Assembly: GCA_015178975.1 (NCBI GenBank) | Contig: WHVD01000013.1 | Location: 1,178,001-1,242,000 of the forward strand | Reading direction: 5' to 3' | DNA from: Hysterangium stoloniferum | Lineage: Eukaryota; Basidiomycota; Agaricomycetes; Hysterangiales; Hysterangiaceae | Length of the DNA: 64,000 nt | Shown: positions 22,906 through 33,387 of the stretch, in pieces | How positions within the stretch are numbered: position 1 is the first letter of the stretch | Layout of the letters: each line of letters starts with the position of its first letter | Notes under the pieces: model-generated | Told to the model about the DNA's origin: nothing | Seen by the model: only the letters and a program-made list of their open reading frames with translations | The model's database searches: none | Program-made: the position numbers and the translations under genes

Positions 22906-23909
22906 ATGTCATTGAACTCTGGGGCAAAAACCATCCCTGTCAGGCTGAAGGTAACCCCCTTGTCGGGTCTGAGCAGAATACCGAACACACAAGAACGTCG
23001 TCGCCAACTAGAGGTGAAGAAGAAGGTGCGCGAGGAGGAGGAACGTAAGGAGATGGAGGAGTTGAAAGCGATCAAGGCGGCTGAGGTGGAGGAGAAGAGA
23101 CGGGCAGAGGTGGAAGCTACACGCAAGCATCGGGAGGCCGAGCTCGCAAGGAAAAAACAGCAGGAGGTTGGTCGGGCCCGAGAGGAGGAGGCAAGAAAGA
23201 AACAAGAAAGGAAGGTAAGTCAGGAGAAACATCACACTGCGAATATCTACTAATGTTCTCTTCTCAGTGGAAGGCAGTATCGCCGTCGGCTCCAATGAAG
23301 AGGATGAGGAAGATGATGATGAGGTTGCAGGGCCTTCAAGCCCAAAGGTGCTTTTGTTATATATATTTTTTTGCTTTTACTAACTTTTAGTGACAGAGAC
23401 AAAAGGGGGCCCCCAAGGCGGGGCCCGAAAATGATCCAAGGTGCAACCACTGCACTGCTCGGAATCGAGCTTGCCATCCTCAGGCAAATGGTTGGGGCCG
23501 CACATGCCAAGAGTGTGCGGGTCAAAAACTCAGTTGCACCTTCCTGGGGGCCCACGGGAGTGCGACCTACGGGGAGTGCCAGATGGATGCGATGGAGGAA
23601 CAAAACCGCCTTATGCAGTTATACTTCTCGGAAACCACTCGGCGGCAAACCGAGTCTCTGCGACAGCAGGGACTCTTTCAAGAGCAAATGTGACTGCTGG
23701 GAGTTGCTATTGGGGAGCAAACAGCCATGCTACAATGGGTCAGGGGGCAGCTTGAGCAGTACCTCGAGTTACCCAGTTTGGACGAGGTTGAGCCAGTTAG
23801 AACTTTGGAGGAAGTTGGAGGGAAAGGAATATCGGCGGCCATCAGTGAAGCGCAAGCTTTGGAGGCCGAGGAGGAAGGAGAAGTAGTAGAGGAAACTTTA
23901 GATAGTTAA
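22906..23909 (+). pseudogene. Antisense accessory gene of the chromovirus: coiled coil plus Zn2Cys6-like motif
   Basis: A plus-strand gene opposite to gag-pol, between the integrase stop (24046) and the 3' LTR. ATG 22906 opens a first exon to 23214: about 30 residues, then about 70 of nearly uninterrupted Lys/Glu/Arg heptads (KKKVREEEERKEMEELKAI), a likely coiled coil. GTAAGT at 23215, a TACTAAT branch region and AG at 23267 bound a first intron. An acidic exon follows (NEEDEEDDDEVAGP), then a second intron (about 23348-23396, with a TACTAAC branch point). The last exon holds six cysteines from 23442 spaced C-x2-C-x6-C-x10-C-x2-C-x6-C, inside the Zn2Cys6 rule. Next come a Gln-rich helical part and an acidic tail ending at 23909. 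TGA at 23691 interrupts it, and the frame across intron 1 needs a non-consensus donor or a one-base correction, so this copy is probably dead. Function is unknown; a DNA- or chromatin-binding role is inference only. Confidence 0.65.
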
Positions 23910-24045
23910 CAAAATAATAATTTGACTTAATCCCTTTTTTTTTTTTGGGCGTGAATTGAACTTGAAGAGCATCGGATAGTGAGACTTGATAACTTAAGTT
24001 CGGCTTGAGGTTTGAGGATCGAAAATGTCAGGTGCTGTGTGAAAA
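23910..24045. other. Junction between the antisense gene and the pol stop
   Basis: Short convergent region with a T10-11 run at about 23936-23946 in plus sense, between two genes that end facing each other. Confidence 0.5.
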
Positions 24046-27000
24046 CTAAAGAGAGTCTAAAGGACCGGGTTTGTTGGGGTATTCTTGATGGAAACCTAAC
24101 ACGATTTCTGACGCATTGCCGAGTTCAGTGGCTAGGATCCAGGAAGTTTCTTCATCTGTACCTTCATAGCCAGTCCATTTGACCAAATAAAGTAACTTGC
24201 ATGGTTGCCTGCGATTGTCGATCTTGGAGTCTAGGATTTCCGATATTTCAAATTCGGGTTCTCCGTTGATAATTACGGGTGGTGGTGGTGGTTGTAAGCG
24301 ATCTGGTATAGTGTTAGCAATGCATGGTTCTAACATAGATACATGGAACACCGGGTGGACTGCACGCATGTTGTCGGGAAGCCGAAGTGTCCATGAAAGC
24401 GTGCCAGCTTGTGCTATGACTTCAAAAGGACCTAAATACTTTTCAGAGAGCTTTTTAGAAGGTCTAGTGGTTTGGAAAAACTCGGCTTTAACGAATACTC
24501 GATCACTGATTTTAAAATTGGGAGGTGGGAGCTGATTTTTATCCATGGACCGTTGGTATCGCTCTTGGGCCATTGCGATTGTTTTCCAAAGTTCTTGATG
24601 TAGCTTGTCTAGATTAGTAATGAAGTCTTGAGCACGGGTGGATGCGAGATCACGTTCCGGGTGGATTGCGATATTCGGGTTGTAGCCTTTGAAATGCCAG
24701 TAGTGGCATTTGGGGCATTGTTGTATGCGAATTCAGCTAGCGGTAGTAATGATTTCCAATTGTCTTGTTGATAATTGCAATAGACACGAATGTATTGTTC
24801 CAAAGTTTGGTTCATGCGTTCGGTTTGGCCGTCGCCTTCCGGGTGGTAGCCCGAAGTGAAATGCAGTTTCATGTCTAACACTTTTCCAAGTGACCTAAAG
24901 AAATGAGAGACAAACTTGGAACCGCGATCGGATGTGACATGTGACGGAATGCCGTGCTTTGAAAACACATGGGTGACGAATAGTTCAGCCAACTGTACAG
25001 ATGTTATTGTATCATAAGTTGGAATGAAAATGCTTTGCTTTGAGAGCCGATCCACAACAACTAGGATTGCTGTATGTCCTTCAGATGCCGGTAGGTGCTC
25101 GATGAAATCCATAGAAATTGAGTTCCAGGGTTTTTCTGGTATCGGTAATTGTTTGAGTAGGCCATATGGTTTGTGTCGCTGTGATTTAGAGTGTAAACAA
25201 GTTGTACAAGATTTACAATAGTGCTTAACGAAAACTCGGAGGCCGGGCCAAGTATATTCTCTGCGAATGAGTGCGAGAGTCTTGTTGAGGCCAAAATGTC
25301 CCGAGATTGGGTGGGCGTGTTTATGTTGTAGGATTTGCAGCTGAAGGGTGTCGGAATCTGGTACATAAATGTGATTGTCGAGTCTAATGAAACCTTGTGC
25401 ATCTAGCGACCATCGGGGTTGATCAGGGTCGGATGGATTATCGAGGTGTGCTTTGGTGACTGGGTCTGGGTCTAATGGAATTGCCGATAGTATATCTTAA
25501 TGTAACTTTTCGGTATCCATAAGGATAACACTGCGCATGACTGGATGTATGAGGTAAGTTGCTCGGATTGACGCAGACAGTTGTTCTGATGAAAACATAG
25601 GCTTAAAGTTATGCGGATTAACTGTGGTGTAGTCGCTACTCCCCTCTTTAGGATAGACGTCCCATTGTCTAGTCATAGAGTCAGGTTTCCCGCCAAGGCA
25701 GCTGGGGCGGAAACAGATAATCATATTGAAGGCGGAGAGGTATTCAGACCATCAGGCTTGCCGATGGGTGAGTAGTTTTGTGGTTGAAAAGTAAAGCAAG
25801 TTTTTATGGTCGGTTATAACGTCTGTCGGGTGAGCCAACCCTTCCAAATAATGTCTCCACATTTTGAAAGCTTCAAATATTGCGAGTAGTTCTTTATTGT
25901 GAACATTGTAATTGAGTTCAGGTGCTGAAAATGTGTGAGACAAAAAAGCTACTGGGTGGACTTCACCGTCGGTGTCCAGAATGGACAATATCGCAGCAAG
26001 TGCATAATCTGAGGCATCAGTTTCCACAATGAGTTGAACATCAGGTTTCCAGTGCGACAATATAGGGGCAGACGTGAACGCACTTTTCAATTCTTGGAAT
26101 GCCAATCAGCATTCCTTGGAGAAGTTCCACGGGGTGTCTTTACGAGTAAGACGGGTGAGCGGAACAGTAATTTTTGAGTAGTTGTGAATGAAACGACGAT
26201 AAAAATTAGCGAAACCTAAAAAGAACTGAATGTCTTTGACTTTTTGGGGTTCCGGCCAATCTTGAATGACTTGAATTTTAGAATTGTCCATGCGGAAACC
26301 GTCGGGTCCTATCATGAAGCCTAAATATTCAACTGTGTCGACATCAAAAAAACATTTTTTTACCATTCGCAAAAAGACCATGTTTTCGGAGTCTTCGGAG
26401 AACTTCACAGACATGTTCATTGTGAAGTGTAGGGTCTTCAGAGAATATGAGAATATCGTCTAAGTACACAATGACGTAGACATCGGGGAGGTCGGAAAAG
26501 ACGTCGTTGATAAAACGTTGAAAAGCCGATGGAGCATTGGTGAGGCTGAAAGGCATCACTAACCATTCAAAGGAGCCATAGCAAGTGCAAAAAGCCGTTT
26601 TCCATTCGTCGCCTTTGGCGATCTGAACCAAATGATAGGCATGTTTGAGGTCTATCTTTGTATAAATTCGGGCCTTCTGAGGGGCATCAAGTAAATCGGA
26701 GATTAGTGGTAACGGGTACTTATCTTTTCGAGTGATCGCATTTAGTCCTTGAAAGTCAATGCAAAGCTGAAGGGAACCATCCTTTTTCTGAATGAACAGG
26801 ACAGGGGCTCCATAAGGAGATTTTGAGGGTCGGATAAATCCTATAGCCAAATGTTCATCCAAGAAATCTCGGATAGCCAATAACTCAGACTGTGAGAGAG
26901 GATAAACTGGGTCTAAGGGCGGATGTGAACCTTCTTCAATATTGATTTTCAAATTGTAGGGCCTATGAGGGGCAAGATGATCAACTTTTTGTTTATTGAA

Positions 27001-27722
27001 GACGTCAGCAAAATCGTGGTATTTTTCTGGAACACCTTCCAAATCTGCGACAGGTTTGGTTACCGGGGTCGCAAAGTGACTGGTAACTTCGTCAACTTTG
27101 AGTTTGACGGAAAATGCTTGGGAACCTTCCAACTTAATGGCTCTCATAAAAGCTGCGGCATTTATTAGAGAGATGGAGGGCGGAGAGCTTGGATTTGCCA
27201 CGGGGGCCAGAGGTGCCGTAAAGGCCATATTTGCCGAAACAGGCGGAGATGGAGCAGTTGTATCAGGTGCTGACAGGGTTTGGAAATGGATACTGCCCAA
27301 TACCCAATCAATCAATGGATTGTAATGGGTGAGCCAGTTATGTCGTAAAACCACGGAGCAGCTCGAGTCCAACTGTGTTACGAAAAACGCAACGGATTGA
27401 AAAGTTCCACAAGGGAACCGAATTTGGAGTTTGCAGGCTTGCGAGATTACAGAGTTTGAGGGACCATCGAAAAGTCATAGCAGAATCAGATCTATTGCAT
27501 AGGTGTTTAAGAGGTTTTTTCGGGAGAAATTTTTATCTATAAAACAATGGGTTGAACCTGAATCTACAAGAGCTCGAAAAACAAGGCTCCCAAGGGGTTC
27601 CAAAGTAAGATTTACAAATAAACCATTCGGATCATGAAGTGCAGATGCATTAAGATGACAACTTTCCGGTGTGCGGGGAGATTTAATACAACTCTCTAAC
27701 TGCACGGAATCCAGAGAGTTAC
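24046..27722 (-). pseudogene. Chromovirus Pol: protease, reverse transcriptase, RNase H, integrase, chromodomain
   Basis: The frame opens at 27722, one base back from the gag frame, immediately after the gag stop. In order: retropepsin active site VDSGSTHCFID (about 27565-27534); reverse transcriptase (27000-26110) with KKDGSLQLCIDFQGLNAIT and the catalytic VYLDDILIF near 26460; RNase H with ETDASDYALAA near 26010; integrase zinc finger (H-H-C-C, CKSCTTC near 25210); catalytic Asp in SMDFIEHL, Asp in TSDRGSKFV and Glu in DGQTERMNQ; and a chromodomain at the end with YLVKWTGYEGTDEETSWI (24200-24130). In-frame stops lie at about 27475, 26105, 25751 and 25496, and frameshifts near 26345 and 24690. 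The domain order and chromodomain define it as a chromovirus. Chromodomains of this class guide integration to marked chromatin. Confidence 0.95.
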
Positions 27723-29933
27723 TTAATCATTCTTCGATTCGGCAGCCAGCTTGGCTGGTTGCGAAGTTGAGGCCGTATTGGCCGATCGGGCTTTTGTGGC
27801 TTTCAGGCATGCAGCGACTTGGTGTCCAGGATCTGTGCATAACAAGCACAGATTGTTGTCCATTCGGCGTTGCTTTTCCTGTGGTAGAAGCTTGCCGTCG
27901 GGGCCAAGTTTGTCAGTAAGGTCGGGTTTGTCTTGAGACTTGTGTTACGACCATGTCGTAACCCATGTCGCAACCCGATGGTCTCCGAGAATACTACAGT
28001 CTATCGATGTTTCGAGTTATTGATCAAGTCATCATTTCGGCAACCTTCGGAATACCGACACTGACGTATACCTTCACGGCGATCAAACCTCATTTACGCC
28101 CCTGTCAAAATATACTCTACCATCTGGTTATGCTTTGATACGTCCCCTTTCATTATGATGATCCGTTTTACTCTATGTTTCACATATGCCCATATATACC
28201 TGTAGCCCGTGGACTATTCCCTTTTCTCGTAATTCCGCTCTCGGCTACATCTCGGCTTCCGATCTTATCGTAACCTTCCGGTTCCTAGTCAAGCTTATTT
28301 GTCAATGCCGTTTTCTGCTCTTCCCTTAGTTAGTAGTTTCTAGACACCGATAACTTGTATATAAGACCCACTGTAATGTAACTACTAGGCAATCAGAATA
28401 TCAACTTAGATATCCCTCTAATTTCCGACTCCATTATCTATTCACGACCATCACATTCTGACTCCATCCGATTTGCGATTCAACCTACATTTACGACTTC
28501 AACCTCTAATCTCCGACTGTCTCAGTCTCCGACTCTCTCAGTCTCCCGACTCTCTCGGTCTCCGACTCTCTCAGTCTCCCGACTCTCTCGGTCTCCGACT
28601 CTCTCAGTCTCTGACTCTCTCAGCCTTCAACTCTTGGTCTCCAACCCCTCAGCCCAACCCTCAACTGATCCTTCGGTTTCCGATCGGTAGTTTACCGAGA
28701 GGTTTACTTGACAGGACTAGTTTCCGCCCGCCCAAAATTTAAGGACACCTGACGGTAACTTGTGAGGGCGCAGCACATAAGCTGAAGCCAAGTCCTTCCG
28801 TTCGGTCCCTGTCGGCCAGCTGACATCTGTCAGTTTCTGCTCTTAACAACTTGCTCGACTGTTTGCCTTTGCCTTTTTTGTCATTAGGCCCTTTGTTTTC
28901 GGACTTCTTATCGGAGTTCGAGTTGCCACTGTTGTTGGTGTTTTGATTACCAGACTTGTTGGCATTCTTATTGTCCAATGATTTCTTGTCCGAGGGGTTT
29001 TCGTGACTAATTTCCGAACGTCATTCCCAGTATCAGGCATCCGCATTTTGGGCTTTTAGGCACATGAGGGGGAGAGTCTTCGGCTTGCCAGTCTCTCCCT
29101 TGGAAACCTCATCTTTGAGGCGAGATGGGAGGCCAGAGTAAAACTGGTAACGGAGGGCCAAATCGCCCCAGTCACAATGCGCGGTGAGGTTGTTGAACTG
29201 GACGATGTAATTGGTGATGTGCTGGGTGTCTTTCATTTTGAGATTAGAAAGCATGGTCTCAGCATTGCCAGTCTGATCGTAAGGGCCAAAGTTTGTTTCA
29301 AGTTCTTCAACGAAAGCATCCCAATCGTGAAGCCAATCGGGATCTTCCAAGGTGAGGCCGGAGAATGCGGGTTCAAACCAGGCTGCTGCGGAATCCTTGA
29401 CGTAAGAGTGTGAAGTTTACCTTTCGGTCATCAGTCGCAAAGGCAGCTGGGTGGTCCCGAAAGTTGAATCAACATTGCATAAGAAATGTCGGTAATTTCT
29501 TCAGGTTTGAACAGGTAAACGGTTTGGGTTTGTTGACTTGGGGTTGCCCAGGTTCTTTTTCCTTTGTATTGTTTTTGAGGAATTCATTAAGGAATCCTAG
29601 GGTACCTGAGAACAATTCCCATGTTTCGTCGGGATCGAGAGCCAGTTTGTGTTTTGCAGATTTTTTAGAACCACTGGCCTGAGGTGCTGGTTGGTCGTTA
29701 TCCTCAGGTTCGGGTTCCGGAGCTGATTGGTTGTTATCCCCTTCAGGTGCTTCAGGTTCGGTTGCTTCAGTAACTTCTTCAGCATCACCAGTAATTTCCA
29801 CAAAGCGGGATTCTTCAGAGGTTCCTGGTTGCAGGGTTCTTGAAATAGCTCGGGCTGTATACAGGAAAGGAGACTTGAGAGTGGAATATTCTGCTTCACC
29901 ACTTGGCTTGGCATCTTTCTTCCTTGGGGGCAT
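27723..29933 (-). pseudogene. Chromovirus Gag, interrupted by solo LTR B
   Basis: The ATG at 29933 starts MPPRKKDAKPSGEAEYSTLK, followed by an acidic Pro/Glu-rich region. The central Gag domain is at 29350-29033 (WDAFVEELETNFGP, LKMKDTQHITNYIVQFNNL, FYSGLPSRLKDEV), and an Asn/Lys/Ser-rich linker reaches 28849, where LTR B begins. Beyond the LTR (27942-27723) Gag finishes with a zinc knuckle CLLCTDPGHQVAAC (CX2CX4HX4C) and stop TAA at 27723. Frameshifts after 29469 and near 29030 break this copy. The product would be the capsid/nucleocapsid precursor. Confidence 0.9.
27943..28848 (+). repeat. Solo LTR, family B, inserted in chromovirus gag
   Basis: 906 bp running TGTTACGACC...CTCTTAACA with a perfect 5 bp target duplication acttg (27938-27942 and 28849-28853). 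Nearly the same as 3445-4551 but with a shorter minisatellite (28505-28630). It lies in opposite orientation to its host element. Confidence 0.93.
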
Positions 29934-29970
29934 GGTTGACGTGAAATGCGAGTGTGAAATCAGAATATAC

Positions 29971-30954
29971 TGTTAAGAACTGACTGACGGGCTAAATGTC
30001 GGGTAATTGACAGGGGCCAAATGGAAGGACTTGGCTTCAGCTTATGTGCTGTGCCCTCACAAGTTCACATTGAATGTCCTTAGATTTCAGGCGGGTGAAG
30101 ATCGGAGACCGAGGTTGGAGGCTGAGGTCAGAGACCAAGGTTGGAGGCTGAGGTCAGAGACCAAGGTTGGAGGCTGAGGTCAGAGACTGAGGTTGGAGGC
30201 TGAGGTCAGAGACCGAGGTTGGAGGCTGAGGTCAGAGACCGAGGTTGGAGGCTGAGGTCAGAGACCGAGGTTGGAGGCTGAGGTCAGAGACCGAGGTTGG
30301 AGGCTGAGGTCAGAGACCGAGGTTGGAGGCTGAGGTCAGAGACCGAGGTTGGAGGCTGAGGTCAGAGACCGAGGTTGGAGGCTGAGGTCAGAGACCGAGG
30401 TTGGAGGCTGAGGTCAGAGACCGAGGTTGGGGGCTGAGGTCAGAGACCGAGGTCGAAGACCAAGGATGCAGATGGCGGGATACTTATAATAGAGCTAGGG
30501 GGATGTTCTGAGTCGATATTCTGATTGCCTAGTAACTACAACTACAGCAGGTTCATATACAAGTAACAAGCATCTAGAAAATACTAATGGGGAGAAAGGC
30601 AGAAAACGGTATTAACAATAAGCTTGACTAGAAACGGGAAGTTTATGATTAGTTCGGAGGCCGATGATAACTGAGAGCGGGACTACGATAAAAGGAAATA
30701 GTTCAAGGGTTACATATATATATAGACATATGTGAGACATAGTGTAAAAGGGATCATAATAATGGAAAGGGACATATCAAAGCATAACCAGACAGAAAAG
30801 GTATGGTCGGGTTTGAATAACCGGGAGGGTATACATCAGCGTTGGGAAGCCGATGGCTTCCGAGATGTCGACTTGATTGAAGACAGACAAAATACTACGA
30901 CAATATACCATCGGGGGCCATCGGCTTGCGAGGGGTCACGACACAGTTGTAACA
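29971..30954 (-). repeat. 5' LTR of the chromovirus (family D) with expanded minisatellite
   Basis: 984 bp, starting TGTTAAGAACTG and ending AGTTGTAACA on the plus strand. Similar to the 614 bp 3' LTR except for a tandem array that accounts for most of the extra length. Confidence 0.93.
30108..30455 (-). repeat. 26 bp minisatellite inside the chromovirus 5' LTR
   Basis: About 13 units of 26 bp (on the plus strand gaggttggaggctgaggtca followed by gagacc), very homogeneous. The paired 3' LTR has essentially one degenerate unit at the same place. Confidence 0.93.
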
Positions 30955-31278
30955 TGACCTACACCTCCTATCTCCTGGACACAGAAAGTCTCCTTCTAGC
31001 TATTTGTATTTCCTTTGTGTACTTATATCCCCTTCACATGCTTGTATTATCCTCTTGTGTCTCTTTCTTGTTGTGCCTACAACCCCCACTTCCCACCTCA
31101 CACTGAAAACCCAGACTGCTTCCTCACACCAAAATCCCTCATACCCACGTAGCTCACTCGGCACTTTGTAATTCCATAGCATATGTTAGTGGGGACACCA
31201 TGCCCCTGGCTGCAGTTAGTCCTTGTTACTTGAAGTGGGATACAAATATAACAAAAAAAAAAGAGCACATCACATGAC

Positions 31279-31826
31279 AAGGCTCTCTTGTTCCGTGACC
31301 ACCACCTGCCTCTGGGGTTGGGTCCCCCATGCTTGTGGTAAAAGGACAGAGAGGCAGATGACAGTGAACAGGCTTGGGGAGCCTCTGAATTCACTGCTCT
31401 GTCAAAGTCAGCAGCCTTCAGCCGCACACCAGTGTCACCTGCAGACTGTCACTGGCACCTCCTAAACCATGACCACAGCCTGGCAGTGGTCTTTTCTTCC
31501 TACCCACCCCTGACTCCAGCATTCACTTATGCACTAGCAATGTAAGACTTTGGTGTGTCTGCAGCCGTCGTCAACGCCTGTTAGCAGGATCTCGGGTTCT
31601 TCCTGGGGCTTTGGCCCAAATGGCATGTGCTGTTCACTGGGCAAGTTCAGCACAATCACCTCTCTTTATTCGACCATCCTGCCAACCACCACTCGCTCCG
31701 ATGCATCTGGCCTGCTTCCTCTTCATTCTCCCGTAGATACTATAGTAGCTATGCTCTATACGATGCTACGGAACCGCTATGTATCTTAGTTATGCAACGC
31801 GGTATATAAATGTATTTAATAAAAAA
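31279..31826 (+). mobile_element. A-tailed retro-insertion next to the LINE
   Basis: About 550 bp ending in aataaaaaaa and flanked by near-identical 15-mers agcacatcacatgac (31264-31278) and agcacatcacgtgac (31827-31841). This looks like a second target-primed insertion at the very site used by the LINE. No coding domain is recognised; it could be a short 3' end of a LINE or a SINE-like sequence. Confidence 0.6.
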
Positions 31827-31841
31827 AGCACATCACGTGAC

Positions 31842-31912
31842 GTGCAGGGAGGGGGTGCTTAAAAGATACGTGGCTTTGAACCTTCCCTGAAGCGAGGTTC
31901 CCACACCAGTCA
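31842..31912 (-). repeat. Dispersed repeat G, copy 0 (minus), proximal part
   Basis: Positions 31868-31912 are the inverse of 33167-33212 (ttgaaccttccctgaagcga). This is the start of the minus-orientation G copy whose distal part lies at 20711-21376. It stands head to head with copy I, which begins a few bases to the right. Confidence 0.65.
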
Positions 31913-32047
31913 ATGCCAAGATGCATTATGTGCGGGGTCTGCTTTCATCTGGCTCGTCTAGCTGCCGGGAAGTGGAAGACCATCCAGCAGGCTGCCGCAA
32001 AATAGCTTAGAGTTCAGCGGCAAGCTAATTAGGTTGCAAATACAAGA

Positions 32048-33073
32048 GTTCACAGTCGATTGTTACGACTCGGCATCCCGGCCCCAAATCTGCGTCTTAC
32101 TTGCTCTTATGCGCCGTACCGTCCCCCAGACACGCACTCAGACTTTTAAAATGTGTAATCATCAATTTCTAATAAAGAAATTATTCTCCTTCCATAATGA
32201 GACAAATTTCTGTTGCTGTATTTAATTAAGTTTTTATAAAAAAAGTCTTATTATCTGGACCAAAAAGGAGATGTGTAAGAATAAAATTCATTAGGATATG
32301 ACTCTGTGACATTAGTGTTGAAATAGGATGGATAGTAACTTGCAGGATTCCCGGTGTTGATGGCAGCGAGTTGAGGGGGTCGACCGGTGCTGATGGCGAA
32401 GCGTGTGGTGACTGGATCATTTAACACTGGGTAAAGGGGGGCTATAGGATATGTTGTTAACTTTTGGGAATTTGGTAAACGAGCGGCAAGGACTCAGGGC
32501 TATTAATAAGCGGGTTACTAGGCTATATAAGGATGAGTCATGTATAGTAGTACTCATCCGTTTACAACGAGTTAACTGTTACCTACTCAGACAAACGGAA
32601 AGTTATACGGTCTAAGAACAGCGCCACTGAAAACTTAACATATGTTTGTGAATTTTGTGTTAAAATTTCGGGCCCTACACGAGGAAAGGAAATGGCGAGT
32701 TGTGGATTCGTGCAGGTACTTGTATTGCGATGATTGCGAAGCAGCATACCCTGATGGGATCCACTCAGCGCCAACGGGAATTTAGCAAATAATTCCTCAT
32801 TCTCTCGCAAATCATTTCTTTCCTATATTAATTAGATACATACTTTTAATGCTTGAGGGCTAATTTTCATATTGATGGCAGTTTTCGACATTGCCAGGAG
32901 GTTTTCCTTCTAATTTTCATAATGCTTGTGTTCCGGCTAGACTACACTGCTTTTAATATGGGAGTTTATCAATTTATTTATAATAAATAAAAGTAGCTGG
33001 GGGCTCAATGAGGCGATATGACACCGGTACGGTCTGTGGCCGGGATGCCGAGTCGTAACAATCGACTGAGTCC
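32048..33073. mobile_element. Non-autonomous TIR element with 13 bp flanking duplication
   Basis: A 31 bp perfect inverted repeat (left 32053-32083, right 33038-33068; it contains TTGTTACGACTCGGCATCCC) encloses about 1 kb. The 13-mer tgcaaatacaaga stands on both sides (32035-32047 and 33074-33086), with five unmatched bases between it and each inverted repeat. Copies III and I of repeat G agree that the empty site reads ttgcaaata.aagatacaca. No ORF longer than about 75 codons with a motif is present, so it must be mobilised in trans. The long duplication does not fit Tc1 (TA), hAT (8 bp) or piggyBac (TTAA), and a Mutator-like element (8-11 bp) is the nearest known match. Confidence 0.75.
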
Positions 33074-33387
33074 TGCAAATACAAGATACACAGGTGAATT
33101 GCCGAGCCTTGGCTGACACGAAGAATGGCTGAGATTGGAATATGAATAATCAGAAAGAGTACAATGGAATTGACTGGTGTGGGAACCTCGCTTCAGGGAA
33201 GGTTCAAAACCACCTCTCTGTTACACTCACTTCACCCACATTCGTCTCATGGACCTCTGGAGAATTCTCGACCATCAAACCCACCCTACAAATGATGCTG
33301 GGTGTGTATTTTCCATTTGACTTCTACTTTATTCAAGATCGGATCACTAACGGGCACGGTTGATTGTGGCGCCAGGTCTTCCAGTGC

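Larger units (their letters stand above)
22119..30954 (-). mobile_element. Chromovirus (Ty3/gypsy with chromodomain), near full length
   Basis: An 8836 bp element on the minus strand inserted in the LINE, with a perfect 5 bp target duplication tgacc (22114-22118 and 30955-30959). The 5' LTR is 29971-30954 and the 3' LTR 22119-22732; they differ in length mainly through a minisatellite. Gag starts at 29933 and the polyprotein ends at 24046. A solo LTR B (27943-28848) interrupts the end of gag. A separate gene runs in the opposite direction between the integrase end and the 3' LTR (22906-23909). Several stops and frameshifts make the copy inactive. Confidence 0.95.
21392..31262 (+). mobile_element. 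5'-truncated LINE with RNase H, split by the chromovirus
   Basis: A LINE fragment of about 1 kb of its own sequence (21392-22118 plus 30960-31262), ending in an A-rich tail (31253-31262). It is flanked by a perfect 15 bp target duplication gagcacatcacatga (21377-21391 and 31263-31277), the signature of target-primed reverse transcription. Only the C-terminal coding end was copied, as is usual for 5' truncation. The chromovirus later inserted at 22118. Confidence 0.92.

Noticed and set aside
26965..27325. Plus-strand ORFs across chromovirus pol
   Set aside because: They overlap the clear reverse transcriptase/protease reading on the minus strand and lack motifs.
32048..33073. Assigning the TIR element to hAT or Tc1
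   Set aside because: Flanking duplication is 13 bp, not 8 bp or TA.
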